The position numbers were made by a program, and so were the translations under genes. Below are positions 53,411 through 62,016 of a stretch of 64,000 nt of DNA, piece after piece. Under the pieces are notes generated by a model. The model searched no databases and was not told the origin of the DNA. It saw only the letters and a program-made list of their open reading frames with translations. The DNA comes from Paenibacillus hemerocallicola (GTDB lineage: Bacteria; Bacillota; Bacilli; Paenibacillales; NBRC-103111). The stretch spans positions 1 through 64,000 of the forward strand of contig NZ_VDCQ01000042.1 in NCBI RefSeq assembly GCF_006265175.1, given 5' to 3'. Positions within the stretch are counted from its first letter, which is position 1. Each line of letters opens with the position of its first letter.

Positions 53411-53499
53411 CGCTTCACATCCTGAACCTATTTTTCCACTCCGATCCATTGTACCATACTCGGCTCGAGCTCGTTACCGCCGCCGGCCCGTTCCGCCGT

Positions 53500-53886
53500 C
53501 TACGGAATATAAGCTATGCACTCGATCTCCACGGTCATGCCCGGCGGAAACTTGCCGATTTCGACCGTGCTGCGCGCGGGAGGTTCATGAGCGAACGTCT
53601 CCGCATATACCCGGTCATAAGCTTTGAAGTCGTCCAGGTCGCGCAGAAACGACGTTACCTTGACCACATGCTCGATGGAAGTTCCGGACGCCCGCAAAAT
53701 CTCGCCCATATAATGCAGGACGAGTCGGGTCTGCTCCACGATATCGTCCGGATACAGCACTTTGCCCGTTCCGAGCTCGAACGGGCACGTTCCCGCCACA
53801 TACACCATATTGCCGAGCTTGACGGCTTGGGAGTATTTCCCCCCGGGGGCGGGAGCCCTGTCCGTCGCAATAATTTCTTTTCTCAT
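53500..53886 (-). CDS. RidA/YjgF-family protein
   Basis: 128 residues. Matches the Rid family: YSQAVKLGNMVYVAGTCP, VVKVTSFLRDLDDF and RSTVEIGKFPPGMTVEIECIA, with the conserved Arg and Glu of the enamine/imine site. True RidA hydrolyses reactive 2-aminoacrylate; operon-linked relatives often hydrolyse other imines. It follows an SDR gene by 40 bases in a three-gene catabolic operon. Confidence 0.9.
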   Translation of the reverse strand: MRKEIIATDRAPAPGGKYSQAVKLGNMVYVAGTCPFELGTGKVLYPDDIVEQTRLVLHYMGEILRASGTSIEHVVKVTSFLRDLDDFKAYDRVYAETFAHEPPARSTVEIGKFPPGMTVEIECIAYIP

Positions 53887-53926
53887 TTGACGTAACCTCC
53901 TTTTGTTCGTATGCTTTTTGAATCGT

Positions 53927-54700
53927 TCAGGCGTTTTTGCCGAAAACGGCGCCTCCGTCGATATACAACGGCGAGCCCATCATGAATTTCGATTCGTCCG
54001 ACGCGAGAAACAGCGCCGCCTTGGCCACATCCTCGGGCCGGCCGAGCTCCTCGCTCAGCTGGCGCTTCTTGATCGATTCGAGTCCGGCCTCCGGATCGTC
54101 GTACGAATTGCGCAAATACGTTTCCACGAACGGGGTCAATATCGTTCCGGGCAGCAGGGCGTTAACCCGGATGCCGTACGGCGCGTAGTCCACCTGCATC
54201 GACTTCGTCAGCGCCAGCACCGCCCCTTTCGTCGCCGCATAGGACGCCCGCCTCGCAAGACCGATCTCGGCTACGCAGGACGACATGTTGATGATCGTGC
54301 CCTGCCTGCGCTCCATCATGTGCGGGACGATATATTTGCTCGGCAAATATACTCCTTTAATATTGATGCTCATGATCCGGTCCCAGGCGTCCGGCTCCAC
54401 CTCGTGCAGCATGCCGACCCCGCTAATGCCGGCGTTGTTGAACAACGCGTCGATCCGGCCGAAGCGGGCAAGCGCCCGCTCCGTCATCGCGCTCACCTCG
54501 TCCGGCCTGGTGACGTCCGCGCGTATGTACAGCGCGGTCCCGCCTGCGGCCTCGATTCGGCTGACGGTGTCCTGTCCTTTCCCGTCGTCGAGGTCGTTCA
54601 CGATTACGGCCGCTCCCTCGGCGGCGAACAGCGCGGCCGTGCTTTGCCCGATGCCGGAGCCCGCTCCGGTAATCAGGCATACTTTATCGCGCAATCTCAT
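53927..54700 (-). CDS. Short-chain dehydrogenase/reductase
   Basis: 257 residues, classical SDR. Cofactor motif TGAGSGIGQS (12 residues in), an acidic loop VNDLDDG suggesting NAD preference, the NNAGISG segment and the active-site YAATK. The C-terminus GSPLYIDGGAVFG is typical. Middle gene of an operon with a Gfo/Idh/MocA oxidoreductase and a RidA-type protein. Likely oxidises a sugar acid or hydroxy acid; the substrate is unknown. Confidence 0.9.
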   Translation of the reverse strand: MRLRDKVCLITGAGSGIGQSTAALFAAEGAAVIVNDLDDGKGQDTVSRIEAAGGTALYIRADVTRPDEVSAMTERALARFGRIDALFNNAGISGVGMLHEVEPDAWDRIMSINIKGVYLPSKYIVPHMMERRQGTIINMSSCVAEIGLARRASYAATKGAVLALTKSMQVDYAPYGIRVNALLPGTILTPFVETYLRNSYDDPEAGLESIKKRQLSEELGRPEDVAKAALFLASDESKFMMGSPLYIDGGAVFGKNA

Positions 54701-54741
54701 GTCCGTTCCCTCCCGGTCTTATGATGATGATGGACATTCGC

Positions 54742-55743
54742 TCACGCCTGCGGGCGCTCTTCCTGTCCGCTCGCGCACGAACGGATAATCGCTTCGGCTA
54801 CCGCGATGCCGTGCACCGCATCGTCGAACGACGTATATTCGGGCTTCGTCCCGTTCGCCACGCAGGCGCTTATATAGGTCAGCTGCTCGCGGAGCACGCC
54901 GTACGAGCTTCCGTTTAACGTATGATGGATAAAATAGTCCGGCGACGTTCTGCCCCGCGCATCCCACAGCTGCAAATTGGAGCCGCTGTTGGCGAATTGC
55001 GCCGTCCCTTCCGTGCCGATCACCTCCGCGGCGTCGTTCATGACGATGCCCGCTTCGTCCGGCGTCATCCAGTTGCTGTGCAGGAAGGCGATCGTCCCGT
55101 TCTCGAACTGGAGGCACGACCACAATATATCCGGCACGACATCGTCGTTGACCGCTTTGCCGTACGCTTTGACCGATTTGACCCGGCTGCCCGCATACCA
55201 GATCGCGATGTCCAGGTCGTGCACCGTCAGCTCGAACACCGTGTGCGTCCGCTTGTACGTGCGGAACATGCCTTTCGTCCGTCCCCGCTTCAAGAACATG
55301 CTTTGCGGCGCGCCGATCCGGCCCGAATGAATCGCGTTGTAGATGTCCGCGTACCGCGGCTCGAACCGCAGCAGATGGCCGGCGAAAATAAACTTCCCGT
55401 GCTCCTCCGCCGTCTTGGCCATGGCCGCGGCTTCCTCGAGCTTGGTCGATACCGGCTTTTCCACAAGCACATGCTTGCCCGATTTCAACGCCGCTACCGC
55501 TGGCCCGAAATGCTCGTGCTCGAACGTCGCGATGCTGACCAGATCGATATCCGTCCGCTCCAGCAGCTCTTCGCTGCGGCTGTACGCATGGGGTACGGAG
55601 AATTGCTCCGCAAGCTGCCTGACCCGTTCTTCGTTGCGGTCGCAGAGCGCCACGACTTCTACCTGCGGCATCGAATGAAACGCTTCCAAATGGCAGCTTC
55701 CCCAGCTGCCCAATCCGATAATGCCCACCCTGACTTTGTTCAT
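54742..55743 (-). CDS. Gfo/Idh/MocA-family oxidoreductase
   Basis: 333 residues from the ATG at 55743 (GGGAG about 11 nt upstream). Rossmann motif IGLGSWGSCHLEAF and the EKPVSTKLEEAAAMAK segment with the conserved Lys, followed by the C-terminal domain (VFELTVHDLDIAIWYAG). First gene of the minus-strand operon with the SDR and RidA-type genes. The region just upstream is AT-rich (about 55790-55830) and should hold the promoter. Confidence 0.9.
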   Translation of the reverse strand: MNKVRVGIIGLGSWGSCHLEAFHSMPQVEVVALCDRNEERVRQLAEQFSVPHAYSRSEELLERTDIDLVSIATFEHEHFGPAVAALKSGKHVLVEKPVSTKLEEAAAMAKTAEEHGKFIFAGHLLRFEPRYADIYNAIHSGRIGAPQSMFLKRGRTKGMFRTYKRTHTVFELTVHDLDIAIWYAGSRVKSVKAYGKAVNDDVVPDILWSCLQFENGTIAFLHSNWMTPDEAGIVMNDAAEVIGTEGTAQFANSGSNLQLWDARGRTSPDYFIHHTLNGSSYGVLREQLTYISACVANGTKPEYTSFDDAVHGIAVAEAIIRSCASGQEERPQA

Positions 55744-55966
55744 ATTCGTTCCCGCTCCCATCTTCCGAGTTTGCTTCCGCAAGAGTTGTTCATTTTATAT
55801 ATTATATATAATACATGCAATAGAATTATATCGTCTAATGGCGAGCGTTTCAACCGCAAAAGCAAAATACTTGTCGCATCGCACTTCTCTTCTCCGTCGC
55901 GCTCGAAACTCAGGCGCTTATTGAAACCGCCGCATGGCGGTCGGTCGAGCCCTGCATCGCTCCTGC

Positions 55967-56160
55967 AGCTTGTTCACGACGATCAGGGCCAGCGAAGAGA
56001 ATCGCGTCCTGATTATTACGAAGCCGAAGTCATTGCTGGAAAGTAATACCCGGTATGCCCAAGGCGGTATTGCCGCAGCAATATCGGACGCGAAGCGCCC
56101 GGCACGCGTTGGCGCGACGTGACGACGGCCTAAACACAGGTGTCCATACGGCAGTCGAAC
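55967..56160 (+). pseudogene. nadB: Fragment of nadB (L-aspartate oxidase)
   Basis: The frame reads IRASEENRVLIITKPKSLLE, then SNTRYAQGGIAAAISD, which matches the region after the FAD-binding motif of L-aspartate oxidase. After that the similarity moves to another frame (GLNTGVHTA) and ends. Neither the N-terminal GxGxxG nor the rest of the roughly 530-residue enzyme is present. A working nadB or another NAD route would have to be elsewhere. The remainder of 55744-56528 shows no gene. Confidence 0.65.
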
Positions 56161-56528
56161 TTCATGCGATCGTCCGGCACGCGCCTCCAGCTCTCGATGC
56201 CGCCATCCTGTGCGATTGGGCTTGCTTGCGTATCTGTATGTAGCGTTTATGAATGTGGACGGGAGCCCGCTTGCGTTGGATTAGTGAACCTTATTCTTAT
56301 TTCATTAATTTCCCTCTATTTCGGGAATCGCGCAAAACATCGAACCCCATTTTATTGTGAACTTAGGTTCGGTAACAGTAAATTTTGGTGCACTAATTAC
56401 GCTTAGCCAGTTAAAATCTACAAATTAATGGAATGGTGTTCACTGTCTGTATACTTGAGCTCACTATTTATTTCCTTTCCCGCCGGGTGTGCCGATTTCC
56501 TTCCAGATCGTTTCGTTTAGAAAAAAAA

Positions 56529-56882
56529 CTGCGACAGCATAATCCGCATACAACCTGGAGGCCTCACGATGAAGCGGGAGCGACATGTTGCCGTAAATAG
56601 AGGAACTGAATTCCGTTATTGTCCCGAATCCCGTTACACTCTTGAAGATTACGGAACAGGATTCCGCTATATCGATCTTTCGGGGTGAAAACGATCGTGA
56701 TCAGCGGAATAGCGGAGAGGTTTTCCCTTATTTTGCAATCAACAGAAGTACTCGGGTCAATAGCATACTCCAGTTCCGCTATTTTCTGGATTCGCGATCC
56801 CGCTAGGCACCGGCAAAGGCAGCCAGCCTTTCACCGATCAGTCGGTACATGCATGTTTGTACGCGAATTACGCAGTCGCAGA
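56529..56882. mobile_element. Copy 3 of the ~350-bp element
   Basis: The ends form 25-bp terminal inverted repeats (56529-56553 with 56858-56882) that differ at only four positions; shared core CTGCGAC-GC-TAAT-CGC-TACAA. Inside are palindromes ATAGAGGAACTGAATTCCGTTAT, ATTACGGAACAGGATTCCGC and related units, GTTACACTC and GGTGAAAA. Same orientation as copies 1 and 2. The right end runs into the terminator of the DUF3298 gene. Confidence 0.8.
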
Positions 56883-56921
56883 AAAAAAAGCCTTCTCCCG
56901 CCTCGAGGCGCAAAGAAGACT
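56883..56921 (-). terminator. Terminator of the DUF3298 gene
   Basis: On the minus strand AGAAG, GCCTCGAGGC (self-complementary) and CTTCT form a stem-loop followed by GGC and eight T residues, starting 7 bases after the stop. Confidence 0.75.
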
Positions 56922-56927
56922 TCGCAT

Positions 56928-57554
56928 TCATTGCATGACCGGCTGCAGCCGGCCGATCGGCCCCTTCGGGTCGATGATGTCGGAAATTTCCGAGTACGGA
57001 ATCGGGAACGTCGGGAACCCGTACGCATAAGGCGTATATTCGTACAGCTGGTAATAAACGACCAGCCCTTCAGGGGTCAAATAATAGTCCTGATTCGGCC
57101 CCACCCCTTTAAACGGGGTAGTTTCGAAAATCGGCACATCCTTCTCCTCGATCTGCTTCTGCAAAATCGCGTCGATCTCCCGCTTGTAGCCGCTGTCTTC
57201 GCGGAACAAATCGGCGAACCGGTACTCCCGCCCGTCCCATAAGTCCATCGTCAGCGACTTTTGCACCGTCACTCCATGCGCGGCTCCTTGCGCGTACGCG
57301 TAATTCCGGAACACGATGCTGATCAGCCCATGCCCGTTCAGCGTAATCTCGTACGTTCCCGTCATCTCCTTCGTCGGGTCCTGCACGTAGCCTTGATCGC
57401 GGATGAGCCGATATACCATCTGCATAATCCGGTCGTTGATGATCATCTGCGCCTTGCGGTTCGGCAATCCGGTCAATTGCGGGTACCGGATTTGCAGACG
57501 GGGCTTGATCATCACCTTTTTCGATATCGTAGCGGATACGTCACGAAACTCCAT
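56928..57554 (-). CDS. DUF3298 / RsiV-like domain protein
   Basis: About 208 residues from the ATG at 57554 (AGGAGG 13 nt upstream; a GTG at 57566 is too close to it). The layout fits a DUF4163 plus DUF3298 pair as in RsiV and PdaC C-terminal parts: QIRYPQLTGLPNRKAQMIIND, YEITLNGHGLISIVFRNYAYAQGAAHG, LTMDLWDGREYRFADLF and LTPEGLVVYYQLYEYTPYA. No signal peptide or membrane helix is visible. RsiV binds lysozyme through this domain; whether this protein binds a ligand is not known. Confidence 0.85.
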   Translation of the reverse strand: MEFRDVSATISKKVMIKPRLQIRYPQLTGLPNRKAQMIINDRIMQMVYRLIRDQGYVQDPTKEMTGTYEITLNGHGLISIVFRNYAYAQGAAHGVTVQKSLTMDLWDGREYRFADLFREDSGYKREIDAILQKQIEEKDVPIFETTPFKGVGPNQDYYLTPEGLVVYYQLYEYTPYAYGFPTFPIPYSEISDIIDPKGPIGRLQPVMQ

Positions 57555-57724
57555 GGTCGTCCGCACACCTCCTGCTCGCTGATAGTCGCCTACTACTACC
57601 CATATTCAGCAAAAAGAAAAAGGTGCGCGCCTCCGCGATTTTCGTTTATCGGCATACGTTGCCGTTCACGTTCAAACCTTCAAAAACAAAAAAGCTTCTC
57701 AACCGGAGCTGAAAAGCGGGCGCG

Positions 57725-57925
57725 TCAATGATTTTTGTATTCCTGGCAAGCCAGGCACGTATTGACATCCACGCAGGTAGGATGGATCGCTCCGGTAAAT
57801 TTGGTGCAATAGATCGGGGTTCTGAATTCCACGTTCGTGGAAATCATCGAGCAATATTTGCAGCCGCCGATCAGTTCGACGGTCAACCGGTGCAAATCGG
57901 TTTTCAGTTGCATCACTTCATCCAT
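57725..57925 (-). CDS. Small six-cysteine protein, putative metal binder
   Basis: 66 residues with cysteines at 22, 25, 40, 51, 57 and 60 (CKYC near the middle and CLAC near the end). GGGGGTGA lies 7 nt before the ATG at 57925. The spacing suggests one or two zinc or iron-sulfur sites, but I recognise no family. It lies alone between the DUF3298 and methyltransferase genes. Confidence 0.72.
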   Translation of the reverse strand: MDEVMQLKTDLHRLTVELIGGCKYCSMISTNVEFRTPIYCTKFTGAIHPTCVDVNTCLACQEYKNH

Positions 57926-58312
57926 CGCCGTATCACCCCCAACCCAATGGTCCCCCGTTTTTTAATCCCCGAAAGTGAAGAAAAGCGCAACTACTCAGGG
58001 GTAGATGACTCTATCAGAGCATGGCCTGCAGCAAGCTCTTTTCGACTTTCTCGACAAGCTATAAAAAACAAAAGAAGACGCCGCCCTATGGCGACGTCCG
58101 TCCGATTGACGTAAGTGCATCGATTCGAGGGCGGCCCGGCTGCCATTAGCATTTGAACAACAAATGCTTGTAGACCCGTAGCTTTGCGTCCCTGTCTTTC
58201 GAGCAGGTTTGCCTTTATCCGATTAGTCCGATATGACTAAGACCAGAGTAACATACGAACCCAATCTCATTAATAGGCATAAAGAACCATTTTGCTACTT
58301 ATGTCATGAAAT
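57926..58312. other. Intergenic region with a terminator, otherwise unremarkable
   Basis: About 390 bases with no credible gene. It holds a terminator at 58077-58098. A stretch near 58235-58300 (GAACCCAATCTCATTAATAGG) resembles 5808-5826 (GAACCCAATTTCATTAACCG), a short similarity of unclear meaning. Confidence 0.45.
58077..58098 (-). terminator. Probable terminator of the methyltransferase gene
   Basis: GACGTCGCC and GGCGGCGTC pair around a 4-base loop, followed on the minus strand by a T-rich stretch (TTCTTTTGTTTTTT). About 215 bases past the stop of the methyltransferase gene. Confidence 0.6.
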
Positions 58313-59113
58313 TCATCGCTCTTCATCTGCCCCTGGCGGCCTAAACGCAAGCACCCGCAGCCGCCAGTAATCGGCGATCCACTGCCCGTCGCGGAATAAA
58401 ACGGACTTCGCGAGACGATTCGTCTCCGCGTACGCTGCGCGTTTGTCCCGCTCCGTCAATCCGTCGAAAAAACCGGCGGCGAACATGTCGAGCCAGTGCT
58501 CCAAGCCGCGCTCGCCGTCGGCAAGCGGGGTCGGACGCGAGAAATGCAGCGCATACTCCACCCGAAAGCCCGCCGCCTCCAGCAGCGACGCGTATTCGCC
58601 GACGGAGGGGAAGTACCACGGATTGCGGGCTGCGGCATCTACGCCGAATCCGCGAAGCGCTTCGCTCAATGCAGCCACGATGCCGCCCACATTGTGCTTG
58701 CCGCCGAATTCGGCAACGAAGCGGCCTCCGGGCTTCAACGCGCCGCTCACCGAGCGGATCACCTCGGCAGGTCTGGTCATCCAGTGCAGCGCCGCATTGG
58801 AAAACACCGCGTCGAATCGGAGCCGGGCGGGATAGGCATGAGCGTCGGCGGCTTCGAACGACAAATCCGGATATTTGTCCCGCGCCGTGGCGATCATCTC
58901 TTCCGAATAATCGATGCCATGCGTCCGCGCTCCGCGGTCCGACAGCTCCCGGCACAAATCTCCCGTCCCGCAGCCGATATCCAACACCGTTTCCCCGGCT
59001 TGCACGTCAAGCATTTCGACGACGGATTTCCCGTATTCCGATACGAAGCCGATCCGCGAATCGTATAGCGAAGCGTTCCAATAATGGTTCGGTTGTTGCT
59101 GGCGTTGATTCAT
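58313..59113 (-). CDS. Class I SAM-dependent methyltransferase (Tam-like)
   Basis: 266 residues from the ATG at 59113 (GAGAGGA about 10 nt upstream); the frame is open to 59173. Motif I VLDIGCGTGDLCRELSD, motif II HGIDYSEEMIATAR, and motif IV FDAVFSNAALHWMTRP. The SNAALHW segment and LVEAGF-like end are characteristic of the trans-aconitate 2-methyltransferase-like group of small-molecule methyltransferases. Substrate not established. Confidence 0.87.
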   Translation of the reverse strand: MNQRQQQPNHYWNASLYDSRIGFVSEYGKSVVEMLDVQAGETVLDIGCGTGDLCRELSDRGARTHGIDYSEEMIATARDKYPDLSFEAADAHAYPARLRFDAVFSNAALHWMTRPAEVIRSVSGALKPGGRFVAEFGGKHNVGGIVAALSEALRGFGVDAAARNPWYFPSVGEYASLLEAAGFRVEYALHFSRPTPLADGERGLEHWLDMFAAGFFDGLTERDKRAAYAETNRLAKSVLFRDGQWIADYWRLRVLAFRPPGADEER

Positions 59114-59230
59114 GCATGCCACATCCTCTCGGTTAGTCGGCGAATAAGAACGAACGCCCTTATTTGCTTCCATATAAGCTCATTGTGAGGGATGATACTT
59201 CATTGGTCCAATATATAAAACAAATCCCGA

Positions 59231-60118
59231 TTATAGGATATTCCTATTACTACTCAATAATGGCTCCAACCGCCGTCGCAACTCCTCCGTAATCGGGGTT
59301 ATCGGCAGCCGCACCGCATCCGACCGAATGCAGCCCGTCTGGCGCAGCACCCATTTGAGCGGCGCCGGATTCGGCTCGGCGAACAGCAGCCTGATAAGCG
59401 GAAGCAGCCCGTCGAACGTCTCCTTCGCCTCCGCCAGCCGGTGACTTGCATAGGCTTCGTACACCTTCACGAACCGGTTCGTCCCTACGTTCGCGGAGGC
59501 GAGCATGCCTCCGCTTGCGCCGCTGCACAGAGCGGCGAAAAAGTACAGGTCGTCGCCGCACAGAAGCGCTTTGTCCGTCCGGCCTCCGAGCTCGATGAAG
59601 TTGCGGATGCCTCCGGAGCTTTCCTTGATTCCCGCGACGTTCCCGATCTCCAGAATTGCGGCCAGCTCGTCGGGGTTCAGCTCCAAGCCGGTCCGGTACG
59701 GGATATGGTAAGCGACGATCGGCAGTCCGACGTCGGCCACCCGCCTGTAATGCTCCAGCACGCCCTGAGCCGAAGGCCGGTTGTAGTACGGGGTGACCAC
59801 GAGCGCCCCGTCCGCTCCGAGAGATCGGGCCCGCTTCGTAAGGCGGACCGCTTCTCGGGTATCGTTCGAGCCGGTCCCGACTAGGATCGGAATGCTGCGG
59901 TTCGCTCTTATTTCGAGCGCGATGTCCACCATGCGGCTCGCCTCTGCCCAACTGACCGTCGGACATTCCCCCGTCGTTCCATGAATGACAAGTCCGTGCG
60001 CCCCCTGATCGAGCAGCGAGCGGACCAAGCTCCCGAAGCTCTCCGCATCCAGCTTATGATCCGCCGCAAAAGGGGCAATGACCGGTACGATGATGCCTTT
60101 AAGCCGTTGTGCCAACAT
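59231..60118 (-). CDS. Dihydrodipicolinate synthase-family aldolase
   Basis: 295 residues. Family motifs: HGTTGE (46-51), VVTPYYNRP with the relay Tyr, Y137 in YHIPYRTG with R142, and the Schiff-base lysine K165 in AGIKESSGG. The full catalytic set is present. The DapA family includes many aldolases beyond lysine synthesis, such as N-acetylneuraminate, KDG and hydroxyproline-pathway lyases. The divergent LysR gene suggests an inducible catabolic role rather than the housekeeping dapA. Confidence 0.88.
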   Translation of the reverse strand: MLAQRLKGIIVPVIAPFAADHKLDAESFGSLVRSLLDQGAHGLVIHGTTGECPTVSWAEASRMVDIALEIRANRSIPILVGTGSNDTREAVRLTKRARSLGADGALVVTPYYNRPSAQGVLEHYRRVADVGLPIVAYHIPYRTGLELNPDELAAILEIGNVAGIKESSGGIRNFIELGGRTDKALLCGDDLYFFAALCSGASGGMLASANVGTNRFVKVYEAYASHRLAEAKETFDGLLPLIRLLFAEPNPAPLKWVLRQTGCIRSDAVRLPITPITEELRRRLEPLLSSNRNIL

Positions 60119-60194
60119 GAATGATCACTCCCATCGATTGGTGCCGACGCGTCAAGACCGGCTATGCAACCAATGTAGCATAGAAATTCCAATC

Positions 60195-60222
60195 GGTGTT
60201 AGCTATAATTATTGATATAACC
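60195..60222. promoter_or_regulatory. Candidate LysR operator between the aldolase and LysR genes
   Basis: GGTGTTA and TATAACC form an interrupted inverted repeat in the 140-bp divergent region, in AT-rich DNA near both starts. CCAATCG occurs on each side. The layout suits a LysR-type binding site. Confidence 0.4.
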
Positions 60223-60259
60223 AATCGTTTTTTTCGATGAATTAGAGAGGACGGAGCAT

Positions 60260-61144
60260 ATGGACTTCATGCTGATGAAAACGTTCAAGGAAACCGCCAG
60301 GCTAATGAACATTACCCGCGCGGCCGATTCGCTCGGGTACGCGCAGTCGAGCGTCACCGCGCAAATCCGCAAGCTCGAGCAGCATTACGGCGTTCCGCTG
60401 TTCGAACGGAGCGGCCGCGGAATCCGGCTGACGCCGGGCGGCCGGCAGCTGCTGGAGTTCGCCGAGCGGTTTCTCGATTTGGCCGAGGAATCGATGCAGG
60501 CCGTCTCCGCCGAGACGGCCGGATCGATCACGATCGGTACGATCGAATCGATGGCGGCGTTTTACTTGCCGCCTTACGTAAGGGAGATGAAAGAGAAGTT
60601 TCCGTCAACGGGGCTGCTGCTGCAAACCGCAAACGAAGCCGAGCTGCTCCACGGCGTCCGTACGGGCGAATACGATGCGGGGATATGGCTCGAACGCGAC
60701 ATTGCGGATCCGGAGCTCGTCCGCGTCATCTTGAAGGAGGAACCGCTGCTGCTCGTCGCACGGCCCGACCATCCTTTGGCCGGCGCGCAAACCGTTCAGC
60801 TGGCGGATTTCGCCGGTCATGCCTGGGTCGCCCCGGAGCGGAGCTGCTCCTATCGGAGCATGCTCTCCGAACTGCTGGCCGAGCATGGCATCCGGCCGCA
60901 GCTGTCGTGCGAGCTCGGGAGCGTCGAAGCGATCAAACGCTGCGTCCTGCACGGACTCGGCATGTCGCTTCTTCCCGGCTGCGCGGTCGCCTCGGAAATC
61001 CGCGACGGCCGCCTGACCGTTCTCCCGTTCGCGCATCCGCGGCTGCGCATTTACGTACAGCTCGTCTACCCGGCGGGACGCTGGGTTTCCCGGACGCTTG
61101 CGGCCTTTATGTCCATGCTGCGGCAGCCGGCGCAGTCCGAGTAG
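60260..61144 (+). CDS. LysR-family transcriptional regulator
   Basis: 294 residues. N-terminal winged HTH (FKETARLMNITRAADSLGYAQ, then SSVTAQIRKLEQHYG) and a C-terminal effector domain of the periplasmic-binding type (ITIGTIESMAAFYLPPYVREM, DHPLAGAQTVQLADF). Divergent from the DapA-family aldolase gene and likely its regulator. A long frame in another phase on the same strand (60685-62778) is a composition artefact. Confidence 0.93.
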   Translation: MDFMLMKTFKETARLMNITRAADSLGYAQSSVTAQIRKLEQHYGVPLFERSGRGIRLTPGGRQLLEFAERFLDLAEESMQAVSAETAGSITIGTIESMAAFYLPPYVREMKEKFPSTGLLLQTANEAELLHGVRTGEYDAGIWLERDIADPELVRVILKEEPLLLVARPDHPLAGAQTVQLADFAGHAWVAPERSCSYRSMLSELLAEHGIRPQLSCELGSVEAIKRCVLHGLGMSLLPGCAVASEIRDGRLTVLPFAHPRLRIYVQLVYPAGRWVSRTLAAFMSMLRQPAQSE

Positions 61145-61194
61145 CTAACGGTCGGAGCCCTCGGTCGGTGCCCGGACTCCGCAAGCCGTTCGTT

Positions 61195-61959
61195 TTATTG
61201 CCGCCTATCGACCAGCTCGCTCTCGTCGCTATCCAGCAGACGCCTCAACCGGCCGGGATAATCGGTCATCATGCCGGATACGCCGCAATCGATCATCTTC
61301 CGCATCTCTTCTTCCTTGTTGACCGTCCATGGGTACACGCGAAATCCGCGATCGACTGCGGCGCGAACCTTCTGCCGATCGATGCGGGCCCAATGCGGAT
61401 GCAGCGAGTATACCGGACAATCGAGCAGCCCGGCCATGCGATAATGCTTCGACATACGATTATTGTACGGCAAGCCGATACGAGCCTCCGGTTCGAGCTC
61501 CTTCAGCAGCTCCAAATGGTCGTAGTCGAACGAGGATACGAATACGCCGGGCAAGCGGTCCTTCCGTTTCATCAGGCTGACGAGCGCAGGCACAATCGGG
61601 GCGACGCCGGCCTTCAGCTCCACATTGATTTGCACCTCCGGCGGAACAAGGTCGAATACCTCCTCCAGAAGCGGTATACGCTCGCCCTCGTAGCGTTCGT
61701 CGAACCAGCGCCCGGCATCGGCCGACTTCAGCTCCTTTACCGTAAACTCGCTGATCGCACCTTTGCGGTCGGTCGTCCGGTTCAGCGTCTTATCGTGACA
61801 AACGATAATTTCGCCGTCCTTGGACAAATGAATGTCCAGCTCGATAACGTCGCATCCTTGTTCGAGGCCCAAGGCGAACGATGCCAGCGTATTTTCCGGT
61901 GCTTCTCCGGCGGCGCCGCGATGCGCGATCACTATCAATTTGTCGTTGCCGGCCATCAA
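61195..61959 (-). CDS. Glycerophosphodiester phosphodiesterase (paralogue A)
   Basis: 254 residues. HRGAAGEAPENTLASF, ELDIHLSKDGEIIVCHD and ELKAG carry the catalytic His pair and the metal-binding Glu/Asp of the GDPD family. No signal peptide, so it should act in the cytoplasm on imported glycerophosphodiesters, giving glycerol 3-phosphate and an alcohol. It is closely similar along its whole length to the next gene (same opening, same PVYSLHPHW and VYPWTVNKEE segments), so the pair arose by tandem duplication. The two are separated by 57 bases. Confidence 0.92.
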   Translation of the reverse strand: MMAGNDKLIVIAHRGAAGEAPENTLASFALGLEQGCDVIELDIHLSKDGEIIVCHDKTLNRTTDRKGAISEFTVKELKSADAGRWFDERYEGERIPLLEEVFDLVPPEVQINVELKAGVAPIVPALVSLMKRKDRLPGVFVSSFDYDHLELLKELEPEARIGLPYNNRMSKHYRMAGLLDCPVYSLHPHWARIDRQKVRAAVDRGFRVYPWTVNKEEEMRKMIDCGVSGMMTDYPGRLRRLLDSDESELVDRRQ

Positions 61960-62016
61960 TCATCCCTCCTTCGACTGCTATCCATGCGAAGCGAAGCCCG
62001 TATGACGATAATCCCC

